From Isoetes taiwanensis (Eukaryota; Streptophyta; Lycopodiopsida; Isoetales; Isoetaceae): a DNA stretch of 64,000 nt. Below, piece by piece: positions 44,461 through 56,344 of this stretch. The notes beneath the pieces were generated by a model. It was not told where the DNA came from. It searched no databases and saw nothing but the letters and a program-made list of their open reading frames with translations. Position numbers and translations under genes: made by a program. The DNA lies in the NCBI GenBank assembly GCA_021234155.1, contig JAJEKV010000097.1, positions 3,352,074 to 3,416,073 on the forward strand, read 5' to 3'. Positions within the stretch are counted from its first letter, which is position 1. Each line of letters opens with the position of its first letter.

Positions 44461-45915
44461 TAAAGAATTAATGGAAGGCTTTCTATTAATTGCAGGCGAA
44501 TACTAAATTGTTTATGCATATTCCCATAAGGACACGAGTAGTAAAATCATTGAGCAGCTTCAAGATGAGATCAAGGTACTTTATTGTTAAATTGGAATGG
44601 TGGATCCATGAATGCCCAAGGGGCCGTGTTGGACAGATCTGGTAGCCAACATTTGGTTTGTTGTTGTAAAAAAAGGGGGATTTGTTTTGTGGCACTCAAA
44701 ACGCAAAGCAAGGTTTGAACTGGGAAAGTAACAACGTAAAATGCACTCACATGGATCATTCCTTCTGAAATGGTTTTTATTTTGATGCTATTAATTTTAG
44801 TACTGGAAATCGTTAACAAATCATTTCATTTTCCAAGTCACTTCATCTTGCACTGTTTGTGGTAATAGTTACTTACTAACATGTTGTTTTTCCTGGCATA
44901 AGACATCTGTTTTTACATCCAGCCAGCTAAATTTACTTGCTTTCTTTTTATTTATAACTGCTCAGCAGAGCTTGGGGCCACAGAGGCTTGAACATGCATC
45001 TTTAAGAAAAGTAAGGCTGCCTTAAATTGATATTCTCCATTCTAAATATAAATGCATGTTGCTTCTATCATATTGCAACTATCAACAAATTTTTCATAAA
45101 TTCTTCCACGAAAGTAGTCCTCCCCAAATTCTTTCAAGTAACATCTGCATAATTTCGTGGGGTAGATAGGTGATGCTTAACGAGCAAGTATGTTATATAA
45201 TTTTCAGGGTATATTGGATCTCTATTTTCTGCTGCTTCAAGTTTACTGTTGTCATACTTGAAGATGCAGGAACACAAGATTTCGAGAACCTATTACAATC
45301 AAACCAACAGAATGTTTCCACAACAAAGTTCAAGATTTTCACAATAAAATTCAACTATTATGGTTGTGTTTTAATACAAAGAAATCATGTCCTTTTTCTC
45401 GAACTATTGTATCCTAACATCCTATTCTGACTTGAATTTTAGTCTTGTTGAGATTTAGATTTGCATCAACGATGTCAAATGCTAGATTTTGATTAAATGT
45501 GGACTGTTCATGATTATCCAATTTTAGTTTAATTCGAGTGTAATCAAGATTTGTTATTTTTGACAGTGAGACAAATGGGGCATTAGAAGATTGAAAAGAG
45601 TAGCTAGATACACATGTGACCTGAGTAAAGCAATTATACAAATTGGTGTTATTGCATGCCAGTGTACAATAGTAGTTTATGGCACTTGCAATGATAATAC
45701 ATATGCATTTATATCAAGAGTGACCATGCCATTGATTATACCTCACTTTAATAGTGACGAAGTTAGTGGTTCTTGAGGATCTACATATAGAGCAGTTCCA
45801 AGGCAGTATAACATTGCTAGAATGATCAGGAGGAAACATGTGATGTGTCCCATTCACGTTTGGTCTTCTATAGTTGAATATGGTTCACGTTGAAGAACAT
45901 TGCTCAAGGAGATCC
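44461..45915. other. Unassigned AT-rich DNA
   Basis: No gene recognised. ORFs up to 86 codons (45170-45430) show no family features. Confidence 0.45.
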
Positions 45916-47000
45916 AGCTCCCTTTTTTTTAAGGAGGATGAGATATATTCATTATTAAGTCATGGAAATAAATACATAAGTCCGAGGAACATGTTTAAAA
46001 CCTAGAGGAAAAAACAATCCCTTTGTGGAAGCTGGGCAAGGCTTTTAAATATCTATTCTTCAAACATCCCTCTGTTGAATTCGTTGCAGAAGTGTTTTCT
46101 ATATAGTTTAACCCTTTCAAAGTTGGGTAACGATAAGCAATTAAATTTGTTGACCATTTTCCTGTATATAAAATAAATATATACAGATAAGAAATTGAAA
46201 AAGAAATAAGTATTTTAACTTCACGCCACTAGGCAGCGTCCTACTGGACATTTGACGACGAAACAGGGGACCAAAGTCCAAAATATATCGAGCAAAAGGG
46301 GACTAGGCCCCATCATAGAACAAAAGAGGGCAAGATCCCACACCATACAATATACATGCTGAGGGCAAACACCCAAACCAAATCAACGCTGTTCATGCTA
46401 GAGGGATTTGCAAGCCATTGGTCAAGAATAATTGCCGAGCCTCCCCAATATATCACCCATTTCTTCTGGAGCCTGGCCTCGCGAACTTTGCATAGCTCGT
46501 CTCGTCGCCGAGTTAACTAGACTGGAGATAGGTCCTCTTGTACTAAAAAGTGTGTACCCTTGAGGTGACTGCCATGCTGCAAAACATAAAGCCTATCTTG
46601 TCGTGCCGAGAAATGGACCAATAGATGGCGAGGCCGATCAGGCCGCTGGGCACCCACTCTCTGCACTGTGAATTGTGAAGGTGCCTGGACTCATAATGTG
46701 CATGGTGTCGGTAAAGAAGTAAGTCGTTGCATCATATCCGACCGAGAAGATGTTTCGGAAAAATGATGGTTGACACTCACCTTTATTATAAAGGTTGCCG
46801 AACATAGAATCTATCCAATGACAAATATCCGAATATATATGATCTATGGTTTGTTGAATACCCTGGAAGAAGCTGCCAGACATAAAACCTCCACCTTGGA
46901 AACGATTACTGAAACCCAGAAGTGGGACACAATAATTCAAAATGCGAATGCAAATGCTATTTGGGAAAAACCAGGACCGTGGAATTAGAGAAATTTAACG
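45916..47000 (-). mobile_element. Possible retroelement 3' end, unclassified
   Basis: A T-run at 45923-45930 followed by AAGGAGGATGAGATATATTC resembles, in layout, the minus-strand poly-A plus 3' region at 42086. Further right (46210-46940) the base composition becomes more coding-like, and the 46638-46940 frame (-) gives 100 codons without a recognised domain. Tentative. Confidence 0.25.
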
Positions 47001-47139
47001 TGCTTGCTTTGAGTTGCAACTTTCCAAACCTCCTCATGCCGCACCAAATTCTCTTCTATACCCATGGTAGATGCTTCTTCATTATCTTCTGTGATGGGCA
47101 AATTACCTGCAATAGGAGGTTTAGGCCAGTTACAAGGAA

Positions 47140-47220
47140 TATTTGAATATATACTGGCATATACACAAAATATGCCCAATACCCACATGAGGAGGGTTTG
47201 CCTTTTAGGGGCAACTCAAA
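47140..47220. repeat. Dispersed palindromic repeat, copy iii
   Basis: ACTGGCATATACACAAAATA, then TGCCCAATACCCACATGAGG, then AGGGTTTGCCTTTTAGGGGC. Same order as the copies at 820 and 35175. Confidence 0.55.
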
Positions 47221-47420
47221 AGCTATAAAGCTATAAGAGTCTTTTACAACGACCTAGTATTCCAAAGCAAAGAATGTAGAAAACTTGGATTTGACTCGAT
47301 GCAGTTTGAAAGAATCAAATTAAGGAGATATAGTTGCATAGGGAAAATTGTTTGTTAGAGACATTGATAGGGTGAGACATCCAAGACTGAACCAAAAGAC
47401 CTATAAATGATTGATTTCTT

Positions 47421-48564
47421 CCATTTCATAAGGCCACCATTAAGCCTCTCCTTCCTTGCGCTTTGCTTTATCATATACACCTGTATCCTAATGCTTCTCC
47501 CTTTTTAAAGGGGTTGCTTACTGCTTGGGACACTGTCGAGTCTCTTTTTCATTTCAATCCTGAGGCGTGTCTTCAGTTGTACTCCATGCTGGTGGATTCC
47601 TTTGCATGTGCCTCTAAGTGTTGTTATCATCTAAAGACACAATGACAATGGATAATAGCTGGTGCAAGCACAATTGCAGTTTGGTATGAGTCTGGCCATC
47701 TCATGTCATGTGAAGCATTACAAATAAAATTCCTATTGTACAGATGAAATAGAGTAATTTGGACTTATATTGCTGCATTGTTGCCACAAGATTCTGGCCC
47801 ACAAATTGAAGTAACTATATGGGATTGCATCAGGGTATCAAGCTAGGGTGCTTTGCTTCTTCTGTGTATAAATTGCTTCTGCATTTTGAAATCTTGCCGC
47901 CATCTAATAGATTGCATCTTCAGGTTCCTCAGCCATAGTGGAAAAGTGTTAGGACATGGGTATAAAATAAGTTGCTTCATCCCAAAGTGGCGGTTTTGTG
48001 GTGGCAAGTGATCTGTAGATGCCTCATGGTCAATAAGCTAGTCTATAAAATTGATAATCAGATTTTAGAGCTCTGTCCTTTATGTAAGCAAAGGGTGTAT
48101 TGAGCATTGTTTTTTCTTGTGTGAGTGGCTTCAACAGGCATGGTCTTGGATGTTAACCTTATTTGGCACGTTTCTTGATCTAGCCAGCAAGTTCTGCTCG
48201 GTCTCTATCCTGACGCATGGCACAAATGGTGGAAACGAGCTTTTCATCTTGCGTGTGGCTGGCTTTTATGGTCGAACTGGAAGAGAAGGAGACTGTTTAT
48301 CTTTAAGAGCATGGATTCTGCAAATGAGATTCTTCTTCAATGGACACATAATAAAGTTGTTATGGCTTATAATTGCTCTTCTCTTGATCATGAAAAGAAA
48401 GTATTGATTTAGCGTACTTGCCTTCAGATTCATTCCTATGCATAGACAGGTGGTTGTGCTCAGTTGGATCAGTTTGTCTGCTGGGGTTATAATCCTGTCT
48501 TTGCATTTTATGTTATCATGATTTTGATTGGTAAATAAAGCGTGTCATCCTTCAAAAAAAAAAA
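47421..48564 (+). mobile_element. 5'-truncated L1-type LINE with perfect target-site duplication
   Basis: The insert is bounded on the left by AAATGATTGATTTCTT (47405-47420) and on the right, after an A-run at 48554-48565, by ATGATTGATTTCTT (48565-48578). The target duplication is therefore 14-16 bases, and the tail is poly-A. The inside is a decayed LINE C-terminus: VAVLWWQVICRCLMVNKLVY, LELCPLCKQ, then out of frame FFLCEWLQQAWSWML, i.e. the zf-RVT region, followed by a 3' untranslated region with AATAAA-like TAAATAAAGC. Frames are broken and the 5' portion is missing, as usual for LINE insertions. Confidence 0.9.
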
Positions 48565-48578
48565 ATGATTGATTTCTT

Positions 48579-49610
48579 AGAATTTTTTTGGGACTAACTC
48601 CCGAAATAAAGGCAAATTTGGCTTCGATTCTCCCAAAAGAAGCAAAAGCGTGTGAAGAATATGAAGCAATATACATATTTCATCTATCTAGATAACAAGC
48701 ATGCATACTACAAATTTCATCTTGCATACTACACCTTTCATTGTGCAAATTGGATAAGATAAGAGAAAACACAAGGGTCCTAATACTGGAAATATAAGGC
48801 AATGTCGAAGCATGGGAAAAGCATGGCCAGTCAAAAAGGGTCACTCTGGAGAAAGAGAGCAGATTGCCTACCCAGCATAGTCTAGTTAACCAGACTGCAA
48901 TGAAGATCCGACTTCAACAAAAATAAAAACGAAGTGACAATGTGAGCTAGAAGGATTAGCAACTGTTGAAAAGTGAAAGTCACATTAGAAAAATTGATTT
49001 AGAACCATTTTTAGAGCAAACATCTGAGAAACAAATATCACAAAAGAACTATTGTTTTAAAGATAATCTTCCAGTCGTGAGTGGGCCAGAAAGAATGATC
49101 AAGAAAAATATGATTGTTTAGAAATAGGACATTGCATGTTAAAATACACAAACTAAAACAAGTAGAACAAAAGCTTCTCAATTAGCATCCTAAATTATTA
49201 AACCCCAAAAAATCTAGAGGAAAACACGCATATAAAAAGTCTAGAGAGGACAATATCACTTAGAAGCAATAGATTCTTTAGTCACAAACAAAAAGGGTAG
49301 AACAAGCTTCCACTGAAGAAACCCTTTAAAATCTATCATTTCAAATCTACTTACAAACCAAAACAACACACTGAATTCTAAAGATTAAGCAACCTAGCAT
49401 AGCTAAAGAACCAACAAGTAACCTACAAAGAATTAACAAAAAGAAGAAAGAATGAATGAACATTCAAGAAAAAAGGCTGATGAGAGAGAACATTGAGAGC
49501 TTGTAAAAATACATAGAAACAGGAAAACAAGTAATTCCCAAAAAACGCCAAGGAAAAAAGGCATTTCTTCTTTCAAGAATGGTGGTTTTATATTCTCTAT
49601 ATTCTCTCTC
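48579..49610. other. Unassigned A-rich DNA
   Basis: No gene recognised. Purine-rich on the plus strand, with many short A-runs. Confidence 0.5.
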
Positions 49611-49619
49611 TATCTCTAA

Positions 49620-49965
49620 AGTATCTTGTCTTTTATCTGCCATGGGCGATACACGTTTGCCCAACCTTGCTTTGGCCATGGCGATGGGTTCCCATCGCCT
49701 GAAAACTTGTTGGAAGGACAAGCAGGCTCAGTGGTTCTCACACTGGGGGGTACAGGCAAACATATGCATAAAGAAAGATCACAAGGCACTTAAGCTGTAC
49801 CTAGATGCTGCTTTCCTTCGCAAGCTCTGGAATGCAGATGCTCTGACGCACGTTAAGCTGGCACACTATCAGCAGCAAGTCAATCCTAGGCTCACGAGAG
49901 GCCCACACCAGTACTTGTACACCCATTTGCCCATGAAGAAGCGCAGACTTATAGCTATTAATTTT
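49620..49965 (+). mobile_element. Internal fragment of LINE family 2, copy E
   Basis: The open frame includes LPNLALAMAMGSHRLKTCWK, FSHWGVQANICIKKDHKALK, LYLDAAFLRKLWNADALTHV and LAHYQQQVNPRLTRGPHQYL, ending in LPMKKRRLIA. This aligns with copies A and B (KLWDPRALEQV, LPIKKYRLIA) and is the best preserved coding stretch of the family here: about 115 codons with no break. It stops abruptly at a T-run (49960-49972) just where the histidine/cysteine part should begin. It therefore lacks the 3' hairpin and tail and is a rearranged fragment, not a normal 5'-truncated insertion. Confidence 0.75.
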
Positions 49966-49989
49966 TTTTTTCTTTTCTATCTTAATTAA

Positions 49990-51650
49990 ATCTACTTTTA
50001 ACCCGACAATTTTATTTTGTTATTAGTTCAACATAATATAACGTGCTAAGCTGCCTATGGCAGTGATGATGCATTTGTTAAGCTGGTGATGTTAATAAGA
50101 CTTGACTTGATGCACACTCTACTCAATGATATATGTAAAATTCTATTTTTCATCATATACATTTGCAACTGTCTAAGTTGGTCAATATCATTTGATACCT
50201 ATGCAATAACTAAACTTGGTACCTATATTTACATCTATATGTGAAGGTATGGTCCTGCACACTATGATTATCACATGTTTCCATTTTGTTGAGATGGTAG
50301 TTGAGTGTAATGTTTTGCAATCGACAAGGTTTTAGTCCCCAGATGTCTCTATAGAAGAATTATATGCGTATGCTCATGAGAAAACTTTATATTTGGGAGG
50401 AGCAAGTTTGGGAGGAGCAAGTTTATTTGATTCGGGTTCTCTTGATAGAACTAGGGGAAGCTATTAGACCCTTCTTGTGTTGTATACGATACCTAATCTA
50501 ATGAAGCAACAATATGATCTTTATCTAGCATTGCCTTACATCCATGCAAGTTATAGTTTTCCATGTAAGGTACCTATTGCAATGTTTTTTATATTCTCCA
50601 ATATTGGTTACATACTTTATTTAGCTATGCCTATGTGAAAGTGAATGAATGGGAATGCTTAATTGCTGCATTTTCATTAACAGAGGCATAAGTCTTTTAA
50701 TACTAGAGCATGACACTTGATTGATTCATACTTTTGCATATTATTTAGATTGGAATTGCATAAAGTGTTTTCACATATTGCATGTCTGGCGGACTTGTGT
50801 TTGCTCTTTTAACTTGCATAGAAGATTGAGCTTGTTTACCATGCCAAAATGTGTAGCTGTTTATATATATTCCTTGCCCAGTATATCACCTCTGTCATCT
50901 TTTATAAAACTAGATAAATTTCTCTCTTGCATGTTCCGCAATTTTTTCATGCCTCCCTTGATTTGTTATCTGATCAATTTAACTATATCATTATGTTGTT
51001 TAGCCATTCTAGAAGAATGATACAATTCATTTTTTATCCTTGCAAGTCCTCTTGCAGTTCAATGACGATTCTATTTCTTGCATAAGTCTATGTCAGTTAA
51101 ACAAAAAATATTGTTGAAAGGTTATTTATCTATTTGTTTAAAATTAGATTTGTTTCATGTGGAAGGTCAATTGTGTTGAAATTGTTCAAATTTCTCATCT
51201 ACACCTTATTTCAACAGCTAATAATAACGCTTTCTGAAGTATATGCCATTTGCATGGACATGGTTTGGCAACGTGTGCACGGCAAATCACATCCACTCTA
51301 GCAAAGGGGAAGTCATGATTGTGCACATTTTTGCAATCTTGAACATCCAGGAAAGCAGGGCTTCATGCAAGCACATAATTTAGCCCCAACTTTTGCGTCT
51401 CAACACCGGGCATGTGTTTACTACTATTTACTTCGTTGGTTTTCTCCTATTGTTTTAGCAATATGTAAGTTACTAAGCACATGGTTGTATGGAGTCTTCC
51501 CATTCATTGAAAGCTTGACCTTCCTGCAAGTAAAGTGCTTTTGCAAATCCATCAAATTTAGAATTTGATAGATCAAATACTCCAGTTTTCCTAACAGAAA
51601 ATTACATTTGAGAAGTCAGAGACACATCTCCTTTTGGTTATGTTGGCCCT
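49990..51650. other. Unassigned AT-rich DNA
   Basis: No gene recognised. Frames at 50721-51020 and 51365-51568 are hydrophobic T-rich translations without family features. Confidence 0.45.
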
Positions 51651-51654
51651 GCAT

Positions 51655-52290
51655 AAGAATAGAATAGAATAGAATAGATTTTTTAGCGTCCACGGAGACC
51701 AATTGGCCTATGGGACCCAAACAAAAAGAGAGCAGCAAGCGTATTACATGACGGGATTAAAAACCCCCACCGGGGTTTTCGAGGAAAAACCTTAGCCGTA
51801 TAATAAGTATCTTTGGCACGTACAATTGTATAGGGACGGAGTTCAATACCGTCTCGGAGGACACAATCGCGGGTCCGTGCATCCATAACCTCACGGAGGT
51901 ATGACCCCAACAAACCCACTGACCAGAAGTAGTCAATAAGCGATGCACCTGGCCGAGGCACTAGTGTCGACATATCGCTCTCGGATATGGGCAAATCTTT
52001 GCCGGGCGGATCTGGAGGGCATGACATTCATCCTCAATGGCGCCCGGTGGCAACACCGGCAAAGCCTTTGCTCTCGTGCTTCAAGGAGCCCAACGTCCTG
52101 TTTCAATGTGGAGGCGATGTGCACCCGTGCGAATGGAAGCTATAAGTCTGCAAGGCTTCTTCATGGCAGCGGCTTGGCCTGAAATGCTTGGTGTGGGCCT
52201 CTCGTGAGCCTAGGATTGACTTGCTGCTGATAGTGTGCCAGCTTAACGTGCGTCAAAGCATCTGCATCAGAAGGAAGTGAATAGAACATC
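51655..52290 (-). mobile_element. 3' end of LINE family 2, copy D
   Basis: The minus-strand translation gives RLIASIRTGAHRLHIETGRW-like sequence, REQRLCRCCHRAPL, HIRERYVDTS and VGLLGSYLREVMDARTRDCV, then continues in frame across the hairpin (FPRKPRWGFLIPS) to GSHRPIGLRGR and a stop. This shows the hairpin lies at or near the end of the coding region. The tail at 51658-51680 is four copies of TTCTA on the minus strand. Closing stem: TATTACATGACGG at 51742, CCGTATAATA at 51796. Frameshifted and inactive. Confidence 0.8.
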
Positions 52291-52315
52291 GATATATGAA
52301 GGAAAGCTAGTATGA

Positions 52316-52361
52316 CAAATTGAATTCAATTGCATTGACTTTTATCGTCTATGAAGACCAA
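52316..52361 (-). mobile_element. Very short LINE family 2 3'-end insertion
   Basis: On the minus strand TTGGTCTTCATAGACGATAA then AAGTCAATGCAATTGAATTC is the extreme 3' end motif (GGTCTCCGTGGACGATAAAA) plus a TTCAATT-type tail, with no other element sequence. A second example of the ultra-short insertion seen at 11965. Confidence 0.55.
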
Positions 52362-52494
52362 AAGAAAGTTCTATCAACAAAGCAGACCTTGTTATTGCAT
52401 GACTAACTTATTATGGAAATAATAAAAATTGATGGACATGCGAACTCAGGCATGTCCTCAAGTACAGTATTGAATTGTGCTATATCATCTTATT

Positions 52495-52665
52495 GTATAG
52501 TCTGCCAGCATACTTATTACTGCCAAGGTTTTTCCCTTGAAAACCATTCATGGGCGGGGGTTCTTTAATCCTAGCAGTAATATGCTTGTTGCTCTCTTTG
52601 TTTGGGTCCCATAGGCCAATTGGTTTCCGTGGACGATAAAAATACGTTCTGGTCTATTCAATTCT
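52495..52665 (+). mobile_element. 3' end of LINE family 2, copy F
   Basis: Plus-orientation copy of the hairpin (TATTACTGC at 52515, GCAGTAATA at 52574, enclosing CAAGGTTTTTCCCTTGAAAA) and the end motif GGGTCCCATAGGCCAATTGG then TTTCCGTGGACGATAAAA. The tail is TCTATTCAATTCTC-like. Only about 170 bases of the element are present, so it is strongly 5'-truncated. Confidence 0.8.
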
Positions 52666-52669
52666 CATG

Positions 52670-55075
52670 TCTATTATTGATGATTACTTTACTTGGGCTA
52701 CCATGCTTGGTTCATGTTCCCCCACCCTGTAACCTGCTGGACAAAATCCAAATTTAGCTGGACAGATTTGAAATAGTAGGAAGATATCTGGGTGAAGATC
52801 ACAACTTTTCTTTGTTTTTTCGAAGGAATCGAGGCCTCTGTGTTGGAGCTTGTTGGGTAGGTTTAGGATCTGTTGGAAAGGTGCTAGCTAAGGCTAAAAA
52901 AATTTTCGAGCCAAAACTACCACGTATGGGTCAATGCCCACGATTGAATTATCAAATATACTTTTATGCTTTAATAACCTAGGGTGTAAGCTCGTGAATC
53001 TTGGAGGCATAAAATCATATTCTATTCTATTTATAACATGCAAAGAAAGGGTGTATGTGTATGTCCCTTTGTTTATATTACCTCAACCTTTTAATGGATT
53101 TTTTAAACAAGGGACCAAAATTAATTTAGTGATTGGATGTTTTTGGAACAACGCACATTAAGTCAACATTACATATTGCTACATTGCGTAAGTAAATTAA
53201 TAGTTTAATTTCATATGGCATGTGTTATGAAAGGTGTTTCAAGTCTAGCAATTGAACATGCATCATTTGTCGGTGATTACGTTAGCGATACATGTTTTTT
53301 TAGTCATAAGGCCTAAATGGCACATGCCCATCTATAAAACAATAAGCTCTCTCTTGTGAAGTCATTGTAAACTTTAATTTGCTTCTTTTGTCATGTCCAA
53401 TTAGACTTCAACTTCATTCTAAGTAAATGGTCAATATTGGATTTACATATGTGACGGGGTTTGGTAGCATATGTCCATTTCAATTCTTTCAAAGACATAG
53501 TCTTTCATCTCGAGGAACTAGTGCTAACTTCAATTTTGTTATTGGGGTCTCACCCTAATTGGTAAACAAGAGCGTAAATATAATAGGATTCATATGGCAA
53601 TATTTACTACAACATAACATAATTAAGTGCTACCCTCATCAACTAGTGAGCCATGTAGAAGCCTCTACAAGCTAAAAGATTATATACGTTTAAGCCTTCC
53701 TTGTTACGATGCTTTCCCATGGGCCTCCGACCTCAAGGTTTTCTTGAGGTCTAGATCAAGGCCTGCAGGTTCCATGGGTGCCTCAACCTCAAAGACTCAG
53801 GTTTTTGACTTGAATCTAAAGTAATCACCAAGCATTTCTCAACGCTCAGGTCGCCAATCTCATGGGAAAGCACCCTTAGCTATGTTCATGTTAGAAGAAA
53901 ATGCCTTAGAAGCAAAGCCATGTTATTTTTAAGCTACGATGGAGTCATGTTAGCTAGAGACGGTCATGCTTGAAGTTTCTATTAGATAATGATTAGTCTA
54001 TTGTTGTATCATATACTTAGTTTAGGGCAAGAAGGTGGAATCTTAAGGAGGGGCCCTATGGTGTAATGTACACGTTCATGCAAGAGAATGTAGAAGACTT
54101 GAACATTTCTATAGCTAAACAAGGACTAAAATACAATTTATGCACAGGTAGCAAATGTAGATTGATGAGTACAATTGAAGATAGTTGTAAACGAAAGATA
54201 TCTTTGAAAGAGGACAATGAATGAGGCTCAATCCTTGGTGTCCGTGAAGGCGACAAGAAAATTAGGAAGGAAAAGAGAAAAGAAAAACCTAAATAAGACA
54301 AGTAAGTTGGGAGAGTAGTAGTATGCAAGGAACTAAAGTATAAACAATTCTGGTGGAAAGAGCACACTTTTAGAGTAGCTAGAATTGCATTGAATTGAAT
54401 GGATTCAATGTGGAAAGGATTAAAGACCAGCACATTACAAAAGTGTTGCTAACAGGAAGGTGGGTGCCTGCCTTTACAAGGGCACTGGCCTGGTCTTTTC
54501 TGCACTTAAATGGGCCACCATAGCAGCTTGTCACATTATAGCTAGATAGAAGCAGGGCACGTTCATCAAACTTGCTACAGAAAAAGACATGCATGGCACA
54601 TTCTTAACTCCCCAACTTGAGCCCATCTTGATGGAATTCAGGTAATATTTAATCATCCCCTTCAGTTTCCTTGTCATGATCAATTGTCAATGTGGGCATT
54701 TACTTTCCTGGGCACTGTATTCACACCAATATACACGCAAATCCAGTGGGGTCTGCATTGCCAATTTTTTGTACATATTCCAATTCTGTAATTGGACAAT
54801 TCAATTCTATTCTTTTCCTGTTCAACCAAATAGCCCATCTTTGATACACATTAGTAGTATAATGATGCTGCATATTAACTGCCCTCATACTTATGGAGAC
54901 AAAAGAGTACTCTCTGCTTCACGTAGACCTCGATGTGAATATCACTTCACTCCTTCAGACTGTATAGATTGATGTATCACAGAAATAGATTCATTAATTG
55001 CAGGCAAACATCCAAATCTGAAAAATTTAAAAGATCTTGTAGGTAGCTCCCAGATTAATTGTGCATTGACATGTG
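52670..55075. other. Unassigned AT-rich DNA
   Basis: No supported gene in 2.4 kb. The frame at 54056-54433 (-) is serine/leucine-rich without a family. 53627-53824 (+) is not convincing. Part of 54600-55079 may be the 3' flank of the gene that ends at 55080. Confidence 0.45.
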
Positions 55076-55079
55076 AATT

Positions 55080-55886
55080 TTATTCCAATGGTAAAGACTT
55101 GAAATCCCTGTCAAGTAAAAAACTGTCGCTCTTCCTCTGTACATGATGATGAATATGGTGATAATAATGATGATAATGATCGTGTTCATGGTGATGAAAA
55201 TGCTCGACAGCATCAGAATCTGAAACTGAAAGCCTGTTTAGAGCACTAGAAACTGGTTTTTTTGAAGCCGAATTCAAGATATAAGCCTCCTTCCTTACAT
55301 CTTCATACTTTTTAGTAGCAGATTCAATAATCTCAGTAGAACGACAAACAGGGAAGATCTTAGACAAGCGTTTAGGTTTTCTAAAATTATCAGAATGGAT
55401 TGGATGAGGCACCTTGCCACTCAAAGCTCGGTCTAGCTCATTTGCAACAGCGGTAATTTCATATGAATCGAAAAGAGAGGCACTAGAAGGATTCCAAGAA
55501 ATACCAGGTTCAGAAAGATCGCCGGAGAAGCTATGGCTTTTCTGAGCTTCGGCTTTGAATCTAGACTCTCTTTTTGAAGAAATTGAAGCCCTGTTTCGCA
55601 AGTACTCTGGCCCTGGGCTTGTGGTAGCGGCTCCTCCTCCGCCATGCTGATACCATGCCCATGCCGCTGCCTTACTACGGGAATCTCTCTCCCTATTGCC
55701 GTTCTTTGCCATACCTTCGTTATTTTTCTTGCTCTTTTCTGCTTCCCTAAATAGATGAGCTGCCTCACTTCTTGCCTTCATAAGAACCACCCCAAAATCT
55801 TTTCCCAATGGCGCCATAGCCGGTTCTATATCTACTATACTCTGACACATTCCTTTTCTTGATCTTGATTTCCGGTACACTGCCAT
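55080..55886 (-). CDS. Plant protein of unknown function with histidine-rich C-terminus
   Basis: An intact frame of 268 codons, by far the best gene candidate. I place the start at the ATG at 55886 (CTTACAATGGCAG, a good plant start context). The frame is open 11 codons further up but has only a GTG there. Order of features, numbered from that ATG: basic start (AVYRKSRSRKG); a helical segment with MKARSEAAHLFREAEKSKK (about 36-54); KAAAWAWYQHGGGG (about 72-85); SKRESRFKAEAQKSHSFSG (about 104-122); SLFDSYEITAVANELDRALS (about 138-157); VRKEAYILNSASKK (about 197-210); then a histidine cluster HFHHHEHDHYHHYYHHIHHH (about 229-248). No signal peptide or membrane span. The WAWYQ and SYEITAVANELDRAL patches look like conserved plant motifs, but I cannot name the family or function. 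The histidine run could bind metal. It may be one exon of a longer gene, and no neighbours share its context. Confidence 0.7.
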   Translation of the reverse strand: MAVYRKSRSRKGMCQSIVDIEPAMAPLGKDFGVVLMKARSEAAHLFREAEKSKKNNEGMAKNGNRERDSRSKAAAWAWYQHGGGGAATTSPGPEYLRNRASISSKRESRFKAEAQKSHSFSGDLSEPGISWNPSSASLFDSYEITAVANELDRALSGKVPHPIHSDNFRKPKRLSKIFPVCRSTEIIESATKKYEDVRKEAYILNSASKKPVSSALNRLSVSDSDAVEHFHHHEHDHYHHYYHHIHHHVQRKSDSFLLDRDFKSLPLE

Positions 55887-56340
55887 TGTAAGCAAAGATT
55901 GAATCCTTGATAACGGCACACAAATTTACACTAAAAGATTTTGATGCGGTCGGAAGGTAATGAAATTCCCGCAAGTCAGAGCTTACGATTGTGATTCAAG
56001 CGCCGGAAAACTCGTAACTTGAAGAAAAGCTGCAATTGCGGCCATGAATGAAGCCATTACTCTGAGATGAATTATTCAATCCACAGAAAAATGAATTGAG
56101 CTCGAATTTAGCGTCGTTTGATCCAGAACAACTAAAAGCTACTGCAGCGGCGTGAAGAATGCCGCCGGAGGGCGCGTTTTGTGCCTCTTGTGGATTGAGC
56201 TTTTAGACGGAAGATCAAACGTCGTTACGTTACTTAAACTGAATATGCCGATAGCGAAAAGGAATATACGGCCGCCTTTTTATGTTTTACGTGGATAATT
56301 TCAACGTCTGTGGTGCTGACACGTCACCATATCTTAACCC
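55887..56340 (-). promoter_or_regulatory. 5' flank and likely promoter of the 55886 gene
   Basis: Minus-strand region upstream of the ATG, more GC-rich than its surroundings up to about 56260. A TATA-like ACATAAAAAGG lies near 56280, about 390 bases before the ATG. ACGTG-type cores occur beyond it (GACACGTCACC near 56320 and TACGTGGAT near 56290 on the plus strand). These are typical plant cis-element cores, but their use is only inferred. Confidence 0.35.
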
Positions 56341-56344
56341 TATA

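Noticed and set aside
48117-48407. 96-codon ORF as an independent gene
   Set aside because: It is a frame of the decayed zf-RVT end of the LINE at 47421-48564, bounded by target duplications and poly-A.
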